A stretch of 64,000 nt of DNA from Bacteroidota bacterium (GCA_023459355.1 JAEWUM010000048.1:14897-78896); one strand, 5' to 3'; shown: positions 56,133-64,000, numbered from the stretch's first letter. Program-made: numbers and translations. Notes: generated by a model not told the origin, from the letters alone.

Positions 56133-56510
56133 TTAATGCCTACAGCTGTGTTGGTGGTTTGCATCGTGGTTACAGTAGTTAGCATTTAAATCCAGTTTAC
56201 CCGCTATAAAATCATTCACCAATGTCTCAGCATCTTCAAGCGGAGCACCTACAAAAGCATTGATATTTTGCTCGTTGAACAAATTAATCGCTTTTTGACC
56301 CATCCCCCCTGCAATAACATCTGTAACACCAAATGATGCTACCCAACGCGGATACAAACCCGGTAAGTGCTCTGGCGGTGTTAGCACTTTTACTTCCGTA
56401 ATTTTATTGTCAACTACTTTGACAATCGCGAATTCTTCGCAATGCCCGAAATGGGCACACAATACTCCTCCCTCCAACGGAAGGGCAATACATTTCTCCA
56501 TTTTCATCAA
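56133..56510 (-). CDS. NifX/NifB-fold (dinitrogenase iron-molybdenum cofactor family) protein, ORP-like
   Basis: 125 aa. Starts IALPLEGGVLCAHFGHCEEFAIVKV, the fold used by NifX, NifY, the NifB C-terminus and the Desulfovibrio orange protein, with GVTDVIAGGMGQKAINLF in the second half. The C-terminal tail is rich in His and Cys (ANYCNHDANHQHSCRH), a possible extra metal ligand set. Binds a metal cluster in known relatives. Second of two such genes in the operon. Confidence 0.92.
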   Translation of the reverse strand: MMKMEKCIALPLEGGVLCAHFGHCEEFAIVKVVDNKITEVKVLTPPEHLPGLYPRWVASFGVTDVIAGGMGQKAINLFNEQNINAFVGAPLEDAETLVNDFIAGKLDLNANYCNHDANHQHSCRH

Positions 56511-56518
56511 TTTATTAA

Positions 56519-56809
56519 TTAATTGTTTCCGTTACCAAAACCATTGCGACGTCTCCGCCCCATTCCCATACCGTTGCCATTTTGTCCGCGACCGGGACCT
56601 CTTCCCAGTCCCCTGCGTCCACGACCAAAACCGAAACCTGTACTAGCTCTTTCATCTAATGCTGCAAAGTTTTGCTGATTTTCTGAACCCTGAACAACTT
56701 CACGCTGTTCTTCTTTTTTTGCTTTTGCTCCAAAATTGGTGCATTTTCCCATCCGGCGACCTGTCATAGCGCCTTCTCCCATGGGACCTTTTTGATTTAA
56801 ACCTGGCAT
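56519..56809 (-). CDS. DUF5320 small Gly/Arg-rich protein
   Basis: 96 aa. N-terminus MPGLNQKGPMGEGAMTGRRMGKC fits the DUF5320 pattern; the C-terminal half is low complexity (GRGRRGLGRGPGRG and GNGMGMGRRRRNG). Known only as a neighbour of NifX-like proteins. Might be a scaffold or a nucleic acid or metal-binding tail. Lies 8 bp before the next gene, between two NifX-fold genes. Confidence 0.85.
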   Translation of the reverse strand: MPGLNQKGPMGEGAMTGRRMGKCTNFGAKAKKEEQREVVQGSENQQNFAALDERASTGFGFGRGRRGLGRGPGRGQNGNGMGMGRRRRNGFGNGNN

Positions 56810-56820
56810 AACTGTAAATT

Positions 56821-57132
56821 TTAAAGTTCTTTTAATATATTAACAATGCTTTTATGCTGATCTTTCTCAATCTGCATTTCAATGTTTAAGGCCTGCAGTA
56901 ATGATTTTATTTTTGAACCAAAATCACCCGAAATAATTTTATTTACCTGATGCTTTGCAATAAACTGAACAGCCGCAGGACCAGCACCCTCAGCAGCATC
57001 CTTTGCCGGATTGGCGAAAAACTCGACTGCATGGCTTTCAGTATCATAAATCGTAAAAAAAGCACAACGTCCAAATCTTGGATCTACGACCGACTCTAAT
57101 TGATTATCGGTTGATGTAACAGCTACTTTCAT
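56821..57132 (-). CDS. NifX/NifB-fold (orange-protein-like) protein, first gene of the operon
   Basis: 103 aa. MKVAVTSTDNQLESVVDPRFGRCAFFTIYD and the later VNKIISGDFGSKI match the NifB/NifX family; length and position fit the orange protein of Desulfovibrio, which binds a Mo-Cu sulfide cluster (from memory). It lacks the His/Cys-rich tail of its paralogue at 56133-56510. First gene after the promoter at 57153-57186. Confidence 0.92.
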   Translation of the reverse strand: MKVAVTSTDNQLESVVDPRFGRCAFFTIYDTESHAVEFFANPAKDAAEGAGPAAVQFIAKHQVNKIISGDFGSKIKSLLQALNIEMQIEKDQHKSIVNILKEL

Positions 57133-57152
57133 CTTTTTTTTAATTAATTATG

Positions 57153-57186
57153 GCACAAAATTACAAATAGTTTTGAACTTATGTTC
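57153..57186 (-). promoter_or_regulatory. ORP-like operon promoter with GAACTTATGTTC palindrome
   Basis: Minus-strand -7 box TAATTTTG (57156-57163) inside the block GCACAAAATTACAAAT. Ten bases further upstream lies the inverted repeat GAACTTATGTTC (57175-57186, 4-bp arms), in the place of an operator or the -33 region. Confidence 0.55.
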
Positions 57187-57202
57187 ACTATAAAAAATAT
57201 TT

Positions 57203-57239
57203 AACATAAAAAAAAGAGAGACAGTCACCCGTCTCTCTT
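57203..57239 (-). terminator. Intrinsic terminator after the peroxiredoxin gene
   Basis: Minus-strand stem AAGAGAGAC/GTCTCTCTT (57214-57222 with 57231-57239), 8-nt loop, followed by a long U-run (57205-57215). It separates peroxiredoxin from the metal-cluster operon. Confidence 0.9.
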
Positions 57240-57286
57240 CCACAATCTACCAAAAATCTAAACCCTAAAAAAACTAATCTTATCTA

Positions 57287-57994
57287 TTATTTACCCAAAG
57301 CAGCTTCTACCTTTTCTTTTGATAATTTCTTTGTACAGAAGAACCAGTCATAACAGGTAACCCCTTCTTCCTGACCTTCCATTCTACTCTTAGCCACACC
57401 ACATGAACCGGCAGTAGGCACAATCACGTCATCACCCGGACGCCAGTCGGCAGGTAATGCTACACCAAAGTTGTCGGCTGTTTGTAATCCTATCAACACG
57501 CGTTTCAATTCGTCAAAGTTTCTTCCCAACGACAACGGATAGTAAATAATAGTACGAATAATACCCATCGGGTCAATAAAGAATACAGCGCGCACTGCTT
57601 TCGTATTGCTTTCCCCAGGTTGAATCATCCCGTATTTCTTAGCTACTTCCATGGTGATATCTTCAATCAGCGGGAAGTTTACCTCCACATTCTTCATGCC
57701 TTTATACTCAATCTTTTCCTTGATGGTACGCAACCAGGCAATGTGGCTGTAAAGTCCGTCCACCGACAAACCCACCAACTGACAATTCAGATCCTGAAAT
57801 TCTTTGTCCATTGAGGCAAATGTCATAAATTCTGACGTACAAACCGGTGTAAAATCGGCGGGGTGACTGAAAAGGATAGTCCATTTTCCGGCATAGTCAT
57901 CCGGGAAATTGATGTTACCTTGTGTTGTTACTGCCGTGAACGACGGCGCCTTTTCTCCGATGCGTGGCATCACATAATTTTCGTTTGATTCCAT
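57287..57994 (-). CDS. 1-Cys peroxiredoxin (Prx6/AhpC-TSA)
   Basis: 235 aa. SHPADFTPVCTSEF gives T49 and peroxidatic C52 of the TxxC motif. The C-terminal extension (about 165-235) with SCGVAKS and CYDWFFC is typical of the Prx6 group in anaerobes, so resolving cysteines may exist. Reduces peroxides and organic hydroperoxides. Near the ferritin-like and Fe-S genes, consistent with protection from oxygen. Confidence 0.95.
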   Translation of the reverse strand: MESNENYVMPRIGEKAPSFTAVTTQGNINFPDDYAGKWTILFSHPADFTPVCTSEFMTFASMDKEFQDLNCQLVGLSVDGLYSHIAWLRTIKEKIEYKGMKNVEVNFPLIEDITMEVAKKYGMIQPGESNTKAVRAVFFIDPMGIIRTIIYYPLSLGRNFDELKRVLIGLQTADNFGVALPADWRPGDDVIVPTAGSCGVAKSRMEGQEEGVTCYDWFFCTKKLSKEKVEAALGK

Positions 57995-58222
57995 AATGCT
58001 TTTTGATTAATAGTTAATTAATAATGATATATATTGTTATCTGATGCAAAGAAAACTTATTATAAACAATTTATCAAACTGATATCTTCAATAGCAATAT
58101 AGAGAAAACAGATAAACATGAATCTGTCCTGACAGTAGAGGTAAAACACCTCTTAATCCCAAATTGTTTATCAAACTTCCACATATTTACGGTTTTATGT
58201 ATAAAAATTCACGATTAAGTTG

Positions 58223-58230
58223 TATCTTTG
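58223..58230 (+). promoter_or_regulatory. -7 box TATCTTTG upstream of pnp
   Basis: TATCTTTG fits TAnnTTTG, 43 bp upstream of the pnp ATG. The 279-bp gap 57995-58273 also holds a hairpin (AGAGGT/ACCTCT at 58137-58153) and two near-copies of AATTTATCAAACT (near 58065 and 58166). Confidence 0.55.
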
Positions 58231-58273
58231 CGCCCGACAAACAGATGTTTAAAAAGAAAAATGTAATTTTTGT

Positions 58274-60412
58274 ATGAACGTAGTTACAAAAACCATCACA
58301 CTGGGTGATGGAAGAGAAATTACCATCGAAACCGGAAAATTAGCCAAACAGGCCGACGGTTCAGTGATGGTACGCATGGGTAACACCATGTTGCTGGCAA
58401 CGGTATGCGCTGCCAAAGATGCAGTTCCCGGAACGGATTTTATGCCGCTTTCTGTGGACTATAAAGAAAAATTCGCCGCATTTGGTCGCTTCCCCGGAGG
58501 TTTTCTCCGTCGCGAAGGCCGTGCTTCGGATTATGAGATCTTAGTTTCCCGTTTGGTTGACCGTGCGTTGCGTCCGTTATTCCCGGATGATTTTCACGCG
58601 GAGACTTTCGTGAACGTGATGCTGGTTTCTGCTGATGGTGTTGATATGCCGGATGCATTGGCCGGACTGGCGGCTTCAGCTGCCTTGGCTGTTTCGGATG
58701 TGCCTTTCAACGGACCTATTTCAGAAGTACGTGTCGCCAGAATCAACGGTGAATTTGTGGTAAACCCAACATTTGCTCAGTTAGAAGATGCTGATATGGA
58801 TGTGATTGTAGCCGCTACACTGGATAACATCATGATGGTGGAAGGTGAGATGAAAGAGGTCAGCGAAGAAGATTTGCTGGCTGCGATGAAAGTGGCTCAT
58901 GAAGCAATCAAAGTACACTGCCAGGTTCAGCTCGATCTGATGGAAGCCGTTGGCAAAACAAAAAAACGTGAATACTGTCACGAAGAAAACGATGAAGACC
59001 TGAAAAAAGACATCTGGGACAAAACATACGCGAAAGCCTATGCATTGGCCACAGCATGCAATACAGACAAACACTCACGGGTGGAAAACTTTGAAGCGGT
59101 AAAAGCCGAATACATTGCGACCCTTGACCCGGAAGTGGCTGAAGAAAAGAAAGGCCTCATCAATAAATATTATCACGATGTGGAAAAAGAAGCCATGCGT
59201 CGTTCTATCTTGGATGAAGGTAAACGTCTCGATGGTCGTAAAACCACTGAAATCCGTCCCATCTGGTCGGAAGTGGATTACCTGCCCGGAGCACATGGCT
59301 CAGCGGTTTTCACCCGTGGTGAAACTCAGTCGCTGACCACTGTAACGCTGGGAACCAAACAAGACGAGAAAATCGTGGATGAAGCATTGAATCAGGGAAA
59401 AGAAAGATTCCTGTTGCATTACAACTTTCCACCTTTCTCAACCGGCGAAGCTCGCCCTTCAAGAGGCGTTGGTCGTCGTGAGGTAGGTCACGGGAACTTA
59501 GCTTTCCGCGCCTTGAAACCGATGATTCCGGAGAATTATCCTTATGTAATCCGTGTTGTGTCTGATATTTTAGAATCAAACGGTTCATCTTCGATGGCGA
59601 CTGTTTGTGCGGGAACACTGGCGTTGATGGATGCAGGGGTAACCATCAAGAAACCGGTTTCTGGCATTGCGATGGGACTCATTTCAGAAAATAAAGGAAA
59701 AAACTTTGCCGTTTTGTCTGATATTTTAGGAGACGAAGACCACTTAGGTGATATGGACTTCAAGGTAACCGGAACCAAAGACGGTATTACCGCTACACAG
59801 ATGGACATCAAAGTAGATGGTTTATCTTTCGAAATTCTGGAAAAAGCTTTGAGTCAGGCGAAAGAAGGTCGTATGCACATTCTTGGTAAAATCCAGGAAA
59901 CACTGGCTGAGCCGCGTGAAGATATGAAACCACATGCACCGAGAATCATCGTGATGTTCATCCCGAAAGAGATGATTGGCGCGGTAATCGGTCCTGGTGG
60001 AAAAATCATTCAGGGCATGCAGGCTGAAACAGGCGCTGTAATCTCGATTGAAGAAATCGGCGACCAGGGTCGCGTTGAGATCGCAGCCAACAACAAAGCT
60101 GCCATCGACGCTGCCGTTGCTAAAATCAAAGGCATCATTTCGATTCCTGAGGTAGGCGAAATCTACCCAGCCAAAGTGAAATCTATCATGCCTTACGGCT
60201 GTTTCGTTGAATTCATGCCGGGCAAAGAAGGTTTGCTGCACATCTCCGAAATCGACTGGAAACGCATCGAAACCATGGAAGCTGCAGGTATCAAGGAAAA
60301 CGACACGATTGAAGTGAAATTGCTGGATATCGATGCCAAAACAGGCAAATTCAAACTTTCACGCAAGGCTTTGTTGCCAAGACCTCCGAAAGAAGAAAAA
60401 CCGAATGCTTAA
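58274..60412 (+). CDS. pnp: Polyribonucleotide nucleotidyltransferase (PNPase)
   Basis: 712 aa, the standard length. Two RNase PH domains (about 10-235 and 320-555, with GRFPGGFLRREGR and HYNFPPFSTGEARPSRGVGRREVGHG), a KH domain about 565-625 (IGAVIGPGGKIIQGMQAETGA) and an S1 domain about 630-700 (VKSIMPYGCFVEFMPGKEGLLHIS). Degrades RNA 3'-5' by phosphorolysis. A terminator follows. Confidence 0.98.
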   Translation: MNVVTKTITLGDGREITIETGKLAKQADGSVMVRMGNTMLLATVCAAKDAVPGTDFMPLSVDYKEKFAAFGRFPGGFLRREGRASDYEILVSRLVDRALRPLFPDDFHAETFVNVMLVSADGVDMPDALAGLAASAALAVSDVPFNGPISEVRVARINGEFVVNPTFAQLEDADMDVIVAATLDNIMMVEGEMKEVSEEDLLAAMKVAHEAIKVHCQVQLDLMEAVGKTKKREYCHEENDEDLKKDIWDKTYAKAYALATACNTDKHSRVENFEAVKAEYIATLDPEVAEEKKGLINKYYHDVEKEAMRRSILDEGKRLDGRKTTEIRPIWSEVDYLPGAHGSAVFTRGETQSLTTVTLGTKQDEKIVDEALNQGKERFLLHYNFPPFSTGEARPSRGVGRREVGHGNLAFRALKPMIPENYPYVIRVVSDILESNGSSSMATVCAGTLALMDAGVTIKKPVSGIAMGLISENKGKNFAVLSDILGDEDHLGDMDFKVTGTKDGITATQMDIKVDGLSFEILEKALSQAKEGRMHILGKIQETLAEPREDMKPHAPRIIVMFIPKEMIGAVIGPGGKIIQGMQAETGAVISIEEIGDQGRVEIAANNKAAIDAAVAKIKGIISIPEVGEIYPAKVKSIMPYGCFVEFMPGKEGLLHISEIDWKRIETMEAAGIKENDTIEVKLLDIDAKTGKFKLSRKALLPRPPKEEKPNA

Positions 60413-60437
60413 GATTAAGGTTTTATACTGATACGAA

Positions 60438-60471
60438 AAGCTGTCACAAATTAAATGTGGCAGCTTTTTTT
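60438..60471 (+). terminator. Intrinsic terminator after pnp
   Basis: AAGCTGTCACA (60438-60448) pairs with TGTGGCAGCTT (60456-60466, one G-U), followed by seven T. Confidence 0.9.
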
Positions 60472-60484
60472 AGGAAAAAACTTT

Positions 60485-60492
60485 TAACTTTG
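60485..60492 (+). promoter_or_regulatory. -7 box TAACTTTG upstream of dacB
   Basis: TAACTTTG fits TAnnTTTG; 19 bp upstream of the ATG at 60512. Confidence 0.55.
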
Positions 60493-60511
60493 CATAACTC
60501 AAAAAAGGCCA

Positions 60512-61954
60512 ATGAAAAAAAGACTCCTGCTCCCGTTTATATTTGTTCAAATTATATTCAGCCACTACCTGCAGGCTCAGAATCCGGTGGATAAATTAGT
60601 CAATGATCCCCTGTTGAAAAATGCGAATATCAGCATACAGGTAAAAAACCTGAAAACCGGGAAAGAAATTCACAGTTACCGGGCCAATAACGCCACGATC
60701 CCTGCGTCAACCATGAAGGTTGTAACTATCGCGACTGCGCTGGAGATTTTCGGACCTGACTTCCGTTACGAGACCCTATTGGCTTACGATGGAAAGATTG
60801 ATGCAACGGGTGTGTTAAACGGGAACCTGTATATTATTGGCAGTGGAGACCCGACATTGGGTTCTGCTAAAATGGGAGACCCTCATTTCCTATCCAAATG
60901 GGCGGAGGCTGTTAAGAAAGCTGGAATATCCAAAATCAACGGTAGCATCGTCCCCGATGAAAGCAAATTCGACAACGAAGGCCCCAATCCCAAATGGACA
61001 TGGGATGACATCGGCAACTATTATGCACCCGGGATTTACGCGCTGGCTTACCTCGACAACACCCTGCGTGTCACGTTCAAATCGGGGGGTATCGGCACAA
61101 CCCCTGAAATCGTCAATTTAAACCCTAAACTTCAAGGGTTAACAATTTACAACAACCTGCTGAGCAGCAGCATCAGTTTCGACAGTGCTTACTTCTACGG
61201 TTCGCCGAAAAGCATGCAACGTTCAGTACGGGGTGAGATTCCGGCCAACAAACCCATTTTCGTAGTTCTGGCCGAACTCCCTGACCCCGGTTTAGCACTT
61301 GCTCAGGCCTTACACAAAACACTCTCGGATCAGAAAATTGAAATTTCGTCACCACCCGTTACCCTTTCTTCATCAGGTTTAACGTTTCCGGTCAACGCGA
61401 AAATCAGAACTTCACTTTACACGCATTATTCCGTTCCCTTAAGTCTGATCGTCAAAGAAATCAATGAAAAGAGCAATAACTTCTATGCCGAACAGGTATT
61501 CAAATCCCTCAGTTTGACCAGGGATGCAGTTGCCACAAACAGAAGGTCGATCGAGATCATCCGCAATTTCTGGAAATCAAAGGGATTCGATGTCAATCAG
61601 CTTTTTCAGCTCGACGGCTCCGGATTGAGTCCGGCTAATTCCGTTTCAGCAGGTTTCCTGACCGACATCATGGAATATATGTACAGGCAAAGCAAGCACA
61701 AAGATGCATTTTTCAATAGCCTGCCCATCGCAGGCAAGGCAGGTACCATCGCAGGATTTCTGAAAAATACGCCACTGAACGGCAAAGTATTTGCCAAAAG
61801 CGGAACCATCTCAAGGGTAAGATCTTATACCGGCTACATCATACAGGATGACCGGGAATGGGTGTTTTGCGTAATGGTGAATAACTCCAACGGAAACTCC
61901 CGTCAAACCCTGAGCCGGATTGAAGATTTTCTGGTTGACATCACGAAAAAATAA
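60512..61954 (+). CDS. dacB: D-alanyl-D-alanine carboxypeptidase/endopeptidase (PBP4, DacB)
   Basis: 480 aa. Signal peptide 1-22 (ends LQAQ). Penicillin-binding fold with S66-xx-K69 (ASTMK), SNN (about 325) and KSG (AKSGTIS, about 428). Large non-catalytic insert (about 100-300), as in E. coli PBP4. Trims peptidoglycan side chains and cross-links in the periplasm. Confidence 0.95.
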   Translation: MKKRLLLPFIFVQIIFSHYLQAQNPVDKLVNDPLLKNANISIQVKNLKTGKEIHSYRANNATIPASTMKVVTIATALEIFGPDFRYETLLAYDGKIDATGVLNGNLYIIGSGDPTLGSAKMGDPHFLSKWAEAVKKAGISKINGSIVPDESKFDNEGPNPKWTWDDIGNYYAPGIYALAYLDNTLRVTFKSGGIGTTPEIVNLNPKLQGLTIYNNLLSSSISFDSAYFYGSPKSMQRSVRGEIPANKPIFVVLAELPDPGLALAQALHKTLSDQKIEISSPPVTLSSSGLTFPVNAKIRTSLYTHYSVPLSLIVKEINEKSNNFYAEQVFKSLSLTRDAVATNRRSIEIIRNFWKSKGFDVNQLFQLDGSGLSPANSVSAGFLTDIMEYMYRQSKHKDAFFNSLPIAGKAGTIAGFLKNTPLNGKVFAKSGTISRVRSYTGYIIQDDREWVFCVMVNNSNGNSRQTLSRIEDFLVDITKK

Positions 61955-62001
61955 AAAATAACAAAATAACAGGAATTATGTGCGAAAAGTAAAAAATATT
62001 A

Positions 62002-62009
62002 TATCTTTG
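62002..62009 (+). promoter_or_regulatory. -7 box TATCTTTG upstream of tnaA
   Basis: TATCTTTG fits TAnnTTTG, giving a leader of about 115 nt that contains a terminator-like hairpin. Confidence 0.6.
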
Positions 62010-62051
62010 CACGCAAAAGACTTTGAATTTTAAATAGTAAGCCTATTTTTA

Positions 62052-62090
62052 ATGCAGAGTGCTTGTCGAACAGGCACTCTTTCTTTTTGA
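62052..62090 (+). promoter_or_regulatory. Terminator-like hairpin and 12-codon mini-ORF in the tnaA leader (possible attenuator)
   Basis: AGAGTGCTTGT (62056-62066) pairs with ACAGGCACTCT (62070-62080, one G-U) with a 3-nt loop, then TTCTTTTT (62081-62088), 43 bp ahead of tnaA. A mini-ORF MQSACRTGTLSF (62052-62090) spans the hairpin. It contains no Trp codon, unlike TnaC. This might be an attenuator, or the end of a small leader RNA. Confidence 0.5.
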
Positions 62091-62130
62091 GATCATTCAT
62101 TATTCACACATATATTTTTTTGTAATAGCT

Positions 62131-63579
62131 ATGCAAGAAATCAAATTCTACAGCGGTGAAAATCTGCCGCTCGAGTTGCACAAGACCCGTATTGTGCAGA
62201 AACTTCACCTTGTTCCCATAGAACGTCGTTTGGAAGCCCTTTATGAAGGTGGGTTCAACACGTTCCAGTTAAGCACCAAAGACGTATTCCTCGACATGCT
62301 GACCGACTCAGGAACCAATGCCATGAGCGACAACCAGCTAGCTGCCATGATGCAGGCTGACGATGCGTATGCCGGTTCTCAGAGTTTCATCCGTTTACAA
62401 CAAGCCGTTGAAGATGTATTAGGTAAAAAATACCTTTTGCCGGTACACCAGGGACGTGCTGCCGAAAACATTATTTCCGTTGCTTATGTACGCAAGGGCA
62501 GCCTGGTTCCGATGAACTACCATTTTACAACCGCTATGGCTCACATCACCGACAAAGGAGGCCAGATTGTCGAATTGCTATACGATGAAGCTTATGTAAT
62601 TAACTCCGATCATCCTTTCAAGGGCAATATGAACATCGAAAAGCTGGAAGAAGCTATTGTTCAGAAAGGAGCCAAAAACATTCCGTTTATCCGTATGGAA
62701 GCCTCGACGAACCTCATCGGCGGACAGCCATTCTCGGTACAAAACCTGCGTGATGTACGGGCAATTGCCGATAAATATGGTATCCGTCTGGTGCTCGACT
62801 GTAGTCTGCTCGGTGAGAATGCTTATCTGGTAATCCAGCGAGAAGATGAATTTAAAGATTCGGACATGGGTACCGTAATGCGGACCATGACTGGCCTGGC
62901 TGATTTATGCTACTTCTCAGCCAGAAAATTAAGTTCCTCACGCGGTGGTGGTATTTGCACCAACAGCATGGAGATTTTCAAAGAACTCGAAGCGCTGGTT
63001 CCCTTATATGAAGGATTTCTCACCTACGGTGGTATGTCAATCCGCGAAGTAGAAGCCATGGCAGTTGGTTTGTATGAAACACTGGATGAAACTGTAATCA
63101 GCCAGAGCCCTACTTTCATTAAATACTTAGTGGAAGAACTCCATAAAAAACAAATTCCCGTAATTCGTCCGGCAGGCGTACTCGGTGTTCACCTCGATGC
63201 CATGCAAATTTGTGCACACATCCCGCAAAAACAATATCCGGCCGGTGCTTTAGCAGCTGCTTTGTTCCTGATTTCAGGCGTTCGCGGTATGGAACGTGGT
63301 TCTATCTCCAATCAACGCGATGAATACGGCAATGAAACTTATGCCGACATGGAATTATTGCGTCTGGCAGTTCCCCGTCGCGTATTTACGTTGTCGCAAA
63401 TTAAATACGTGGAAGACCGCATCAGCTGGCTGTACGACAACCGTCACCTCATTGGCGGGTTGAAATTCAACTATGAACCGCCGGTATTGCGTTTCTTCAT
63501 GGGTAAACTGGAACCGACAAGTGACTGGCCACAAAAATTAGTCGCGAAATTTAAAGAAGATTTCGGAGAGAGTTTGTAA
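62131..63579 (+). CDS. tnaA: Tryptophanase (beta-eliminating lyase, tyrosine phenol-lyase family)
   Basis: 482 aa from the ATG at 62131; an upstream in-frame ATG at 62059 lies inside the leader hairpin and is rejected. PLP-dependent fold with HQGRAAENI, DCSLLGENAYL and the PLP-lysine segment FSARKLSSSRGGG (about 262-274), the pattern of Bacteroidetes tryptophanases. Cleaves L-tryptophan to indole, pyruvate and ammonia. Tyrosine phenol-lyase cannot be ruled out without substrate-residue comparison. A strong terminator follows. Confidence 0.92.
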   Translation: MQEIKFYSGENLPLELHKTRIVQKLHLVPIERRLEALYEGGFNTFQLSTKDVFLDMLTDSGTNAMSDNQLAAMMQADDAYAGSQSFIRLQQAVEDVLGKKYLLPVHQGRAAENIISVAYVRKGSLVPMNYHFTTAMAHITDKGGQIVELLYDEAYVINSDHPFKGNMNIEKLEEAIVQKGAKNIPFIRMEASTNLIGGQPFSVQNLRDVRAIADKYGIRLVLDCSLLGENAYLVIQREDEFKDSDMGTVMRTMTGLADLCYFSARKLSSSRGGGICTNSMEIFKELEALVPLYEGFLTYGGMSIREVEAMAVGLYETLDETVISQSPTFIKYLVEELHKKQIPVIRPAGVLGVHLDAMQICAHIPQKQYPAGALAAALFLISGVRGMERGSISNQRDEYGNETYADMELLRLAVPRRVFTLSQIKYVEDRISWLYDNRHLIGGLKFNYEPPVLRFFMGKLEPTSDWPQKLVAKFKEDFGESL

Positions 63580-63601
63580 GAAAAGATTACATCAATTTAT
63601 T

Positions 63602-63638
63602 AAAAGCAGTGGTTTCAACACAAACCACTGCTTTTTTT
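63602..63638 (+). terminator. Intrinsic terminator after tnaA
   Basis: AAAAGCAGTGGTTT (63602-63615) pairs with its exact complement (63622-63635), 6-nt loop, then a T-run to 63638. Its A-run could also serve the other strand. Confidence 0.92.
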
Positions 63639-63663
63639 GTTAAGATAATTAAACTTTTTATCC

Positions 63664-63671
63664 TACCTTTG
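63664..63671 (+). promoter_or_regulatory. -7 box TACCTTTG upstream of the zupT-like gene
   Basis: TACCTTTG fits TAnnTTTG; 25 bp upstream of the ATG at 63697. Confidence 0.55.
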
Positions 63672-63696
63672 CGTTTACTCACATTAAACCAATTGT

Positions 63697-64000
63697 ATGG
63701 AGACTTCAAATTTCCTTTTTGCTTTCGGCTTAACACTTTTCGCAGGCCTGGCAACCGGTATCGGCAGTGTCATCGGCTTTCTGCACAAGAAATTTAATCC
63801 TAAATTTCTTGCAGCTTCGCTCGGGTTCTCTGCAGGGGTGATGATCTATGTCTCCTTGATTGAAATTTTTGCCAAGGCTAAAGATGCACTTACTGCTGAA
63901 TATGGGGATAAAACGGGTTATTGGTACACAATTATTGGGTTTTTCGTGGGCATTGCCTTAATTGGAATCATCGACAAACTAATTCCTTCCGGCGAGAATC
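63697..64000 (+). CDS. zupT: ZupT-like ZIP zinc transporter (C-terminus beyond window)
   Basis: 101 codons are visible, starting METSNFLFAFGLTLFAGLATG. The opening LTLFAGLATGIGSVIGF and SLGFSAGVMIYVSLIEIF match the first two helices of ZupT-type ZIP proteins, followed by a third helix (TIIGFFVGIALIGIID). Imports Zn2+ and other divalent metals. Too little is present to see the metal-binding helices. Confidence 0.88.
   Translation, partial: METSNFLFAFGLTLFAGLATGIGSVIGFLHKKFNPKFLAASLGFSAGVMIYVSLIEIFAKAKDALTAEYGDKTGYWYTIIGFFVGIALIGIIDKLIPSGEN

Noticed and set aside
1..64000. tRNA, rRNA, insertion sequence or prophage genes
   Set aside because: None seen: no cloverleaf-like intergenic segment, transposase, integrase or phage structural motif in the read.

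Overview
The window looks like the chromosome of an anaerobic member of the Bacteroidetes, most likely Bacteroidales. The signs are SusC/SusD pairs, an ECF sigma/FecR pair, BACON-domain lipoproteins, type IX secretion (T9SS) C-terminal tags, and many promoters with the Bacteroidetes -7 box TAnnTTTG. NfnAB-like genes, tryptophanase and an ORP-like metal-cluster locus indicate anaerobic life. I see no rRNA, tRNA, insertion sequence, prophage or CRISPR array.

Layout. 1-4096 (minus): ECF sigma factor, FecR anti-sigma factor and the N-terminal part of an STN-type SusC receptor that runs off the left edge. 4314-28192: a coherent glycerol-phosphate locus. Reading from the right there is a divergent DeoR/GlpR-type regulator, then on the minus strand GlpD, GlpT, a secreted GDPD-type phosphodiesterase, SusC, SusD, two BACON lipoproteins, three calcineurin-like phosphoesterases, a second divergent GlpD and a T9SS-tagged lamin-tail protein. 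28150-48544: mostly housekeeping and mixed genes (PnuC, S41 protease, TatD, AhcY, serpin, NfnA/NfnB, transglutaminase, methyltransferase, AlkD-like, a 1604-aa exonuclease-RecQ-UvrD fusion, TrhO, a MuiA-like protein). 48534-57132 (minus): a cluster of NifX/NifB-fold proteins, ferredoxin-MinD ATPases, Mrp, radical SAM, DUF134, DUF5320, DUF89, ferritin-like, ZIP and MBL proteins that resembles the ORP loci of sulfate reducers. 57287-64000: 1-Cys peroxiredoxin, PNPase, DacB/PBP4, tryptophanase with a possible attenuator, and a partial ZupT.

How the genes work together. The 4-28 kb locus reads as a PUL-like system for a phosphodiester rather than a glycan. SusCD and surface lipoproteins would bind a glycerophosphate-containing substrate, surface and periplasmic phosphoesterases plus GDPD would release glycerol-3-phosphate, GlpT would import it and GlpD would oxidise it to DHAP, under a GlpR-type repressor with three helically phased CGAAAGTT repeats in the divergent promoter. 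The substrate (teichoic acid, phospholipid head groups or other) cannot be read from sequence. The 48-57 kb cluster reads as a metal/Fe-S cluster assembly or storage system whose two transcription units share an almost identical promoter block.

The most notable unexplained DNA is an array of four 18-bp palindromes at an exact 23-bp period (45201-45287) inside an outer inverted repeat, in the 405-bp gap upstream of the RecQ-UvrD fusion.
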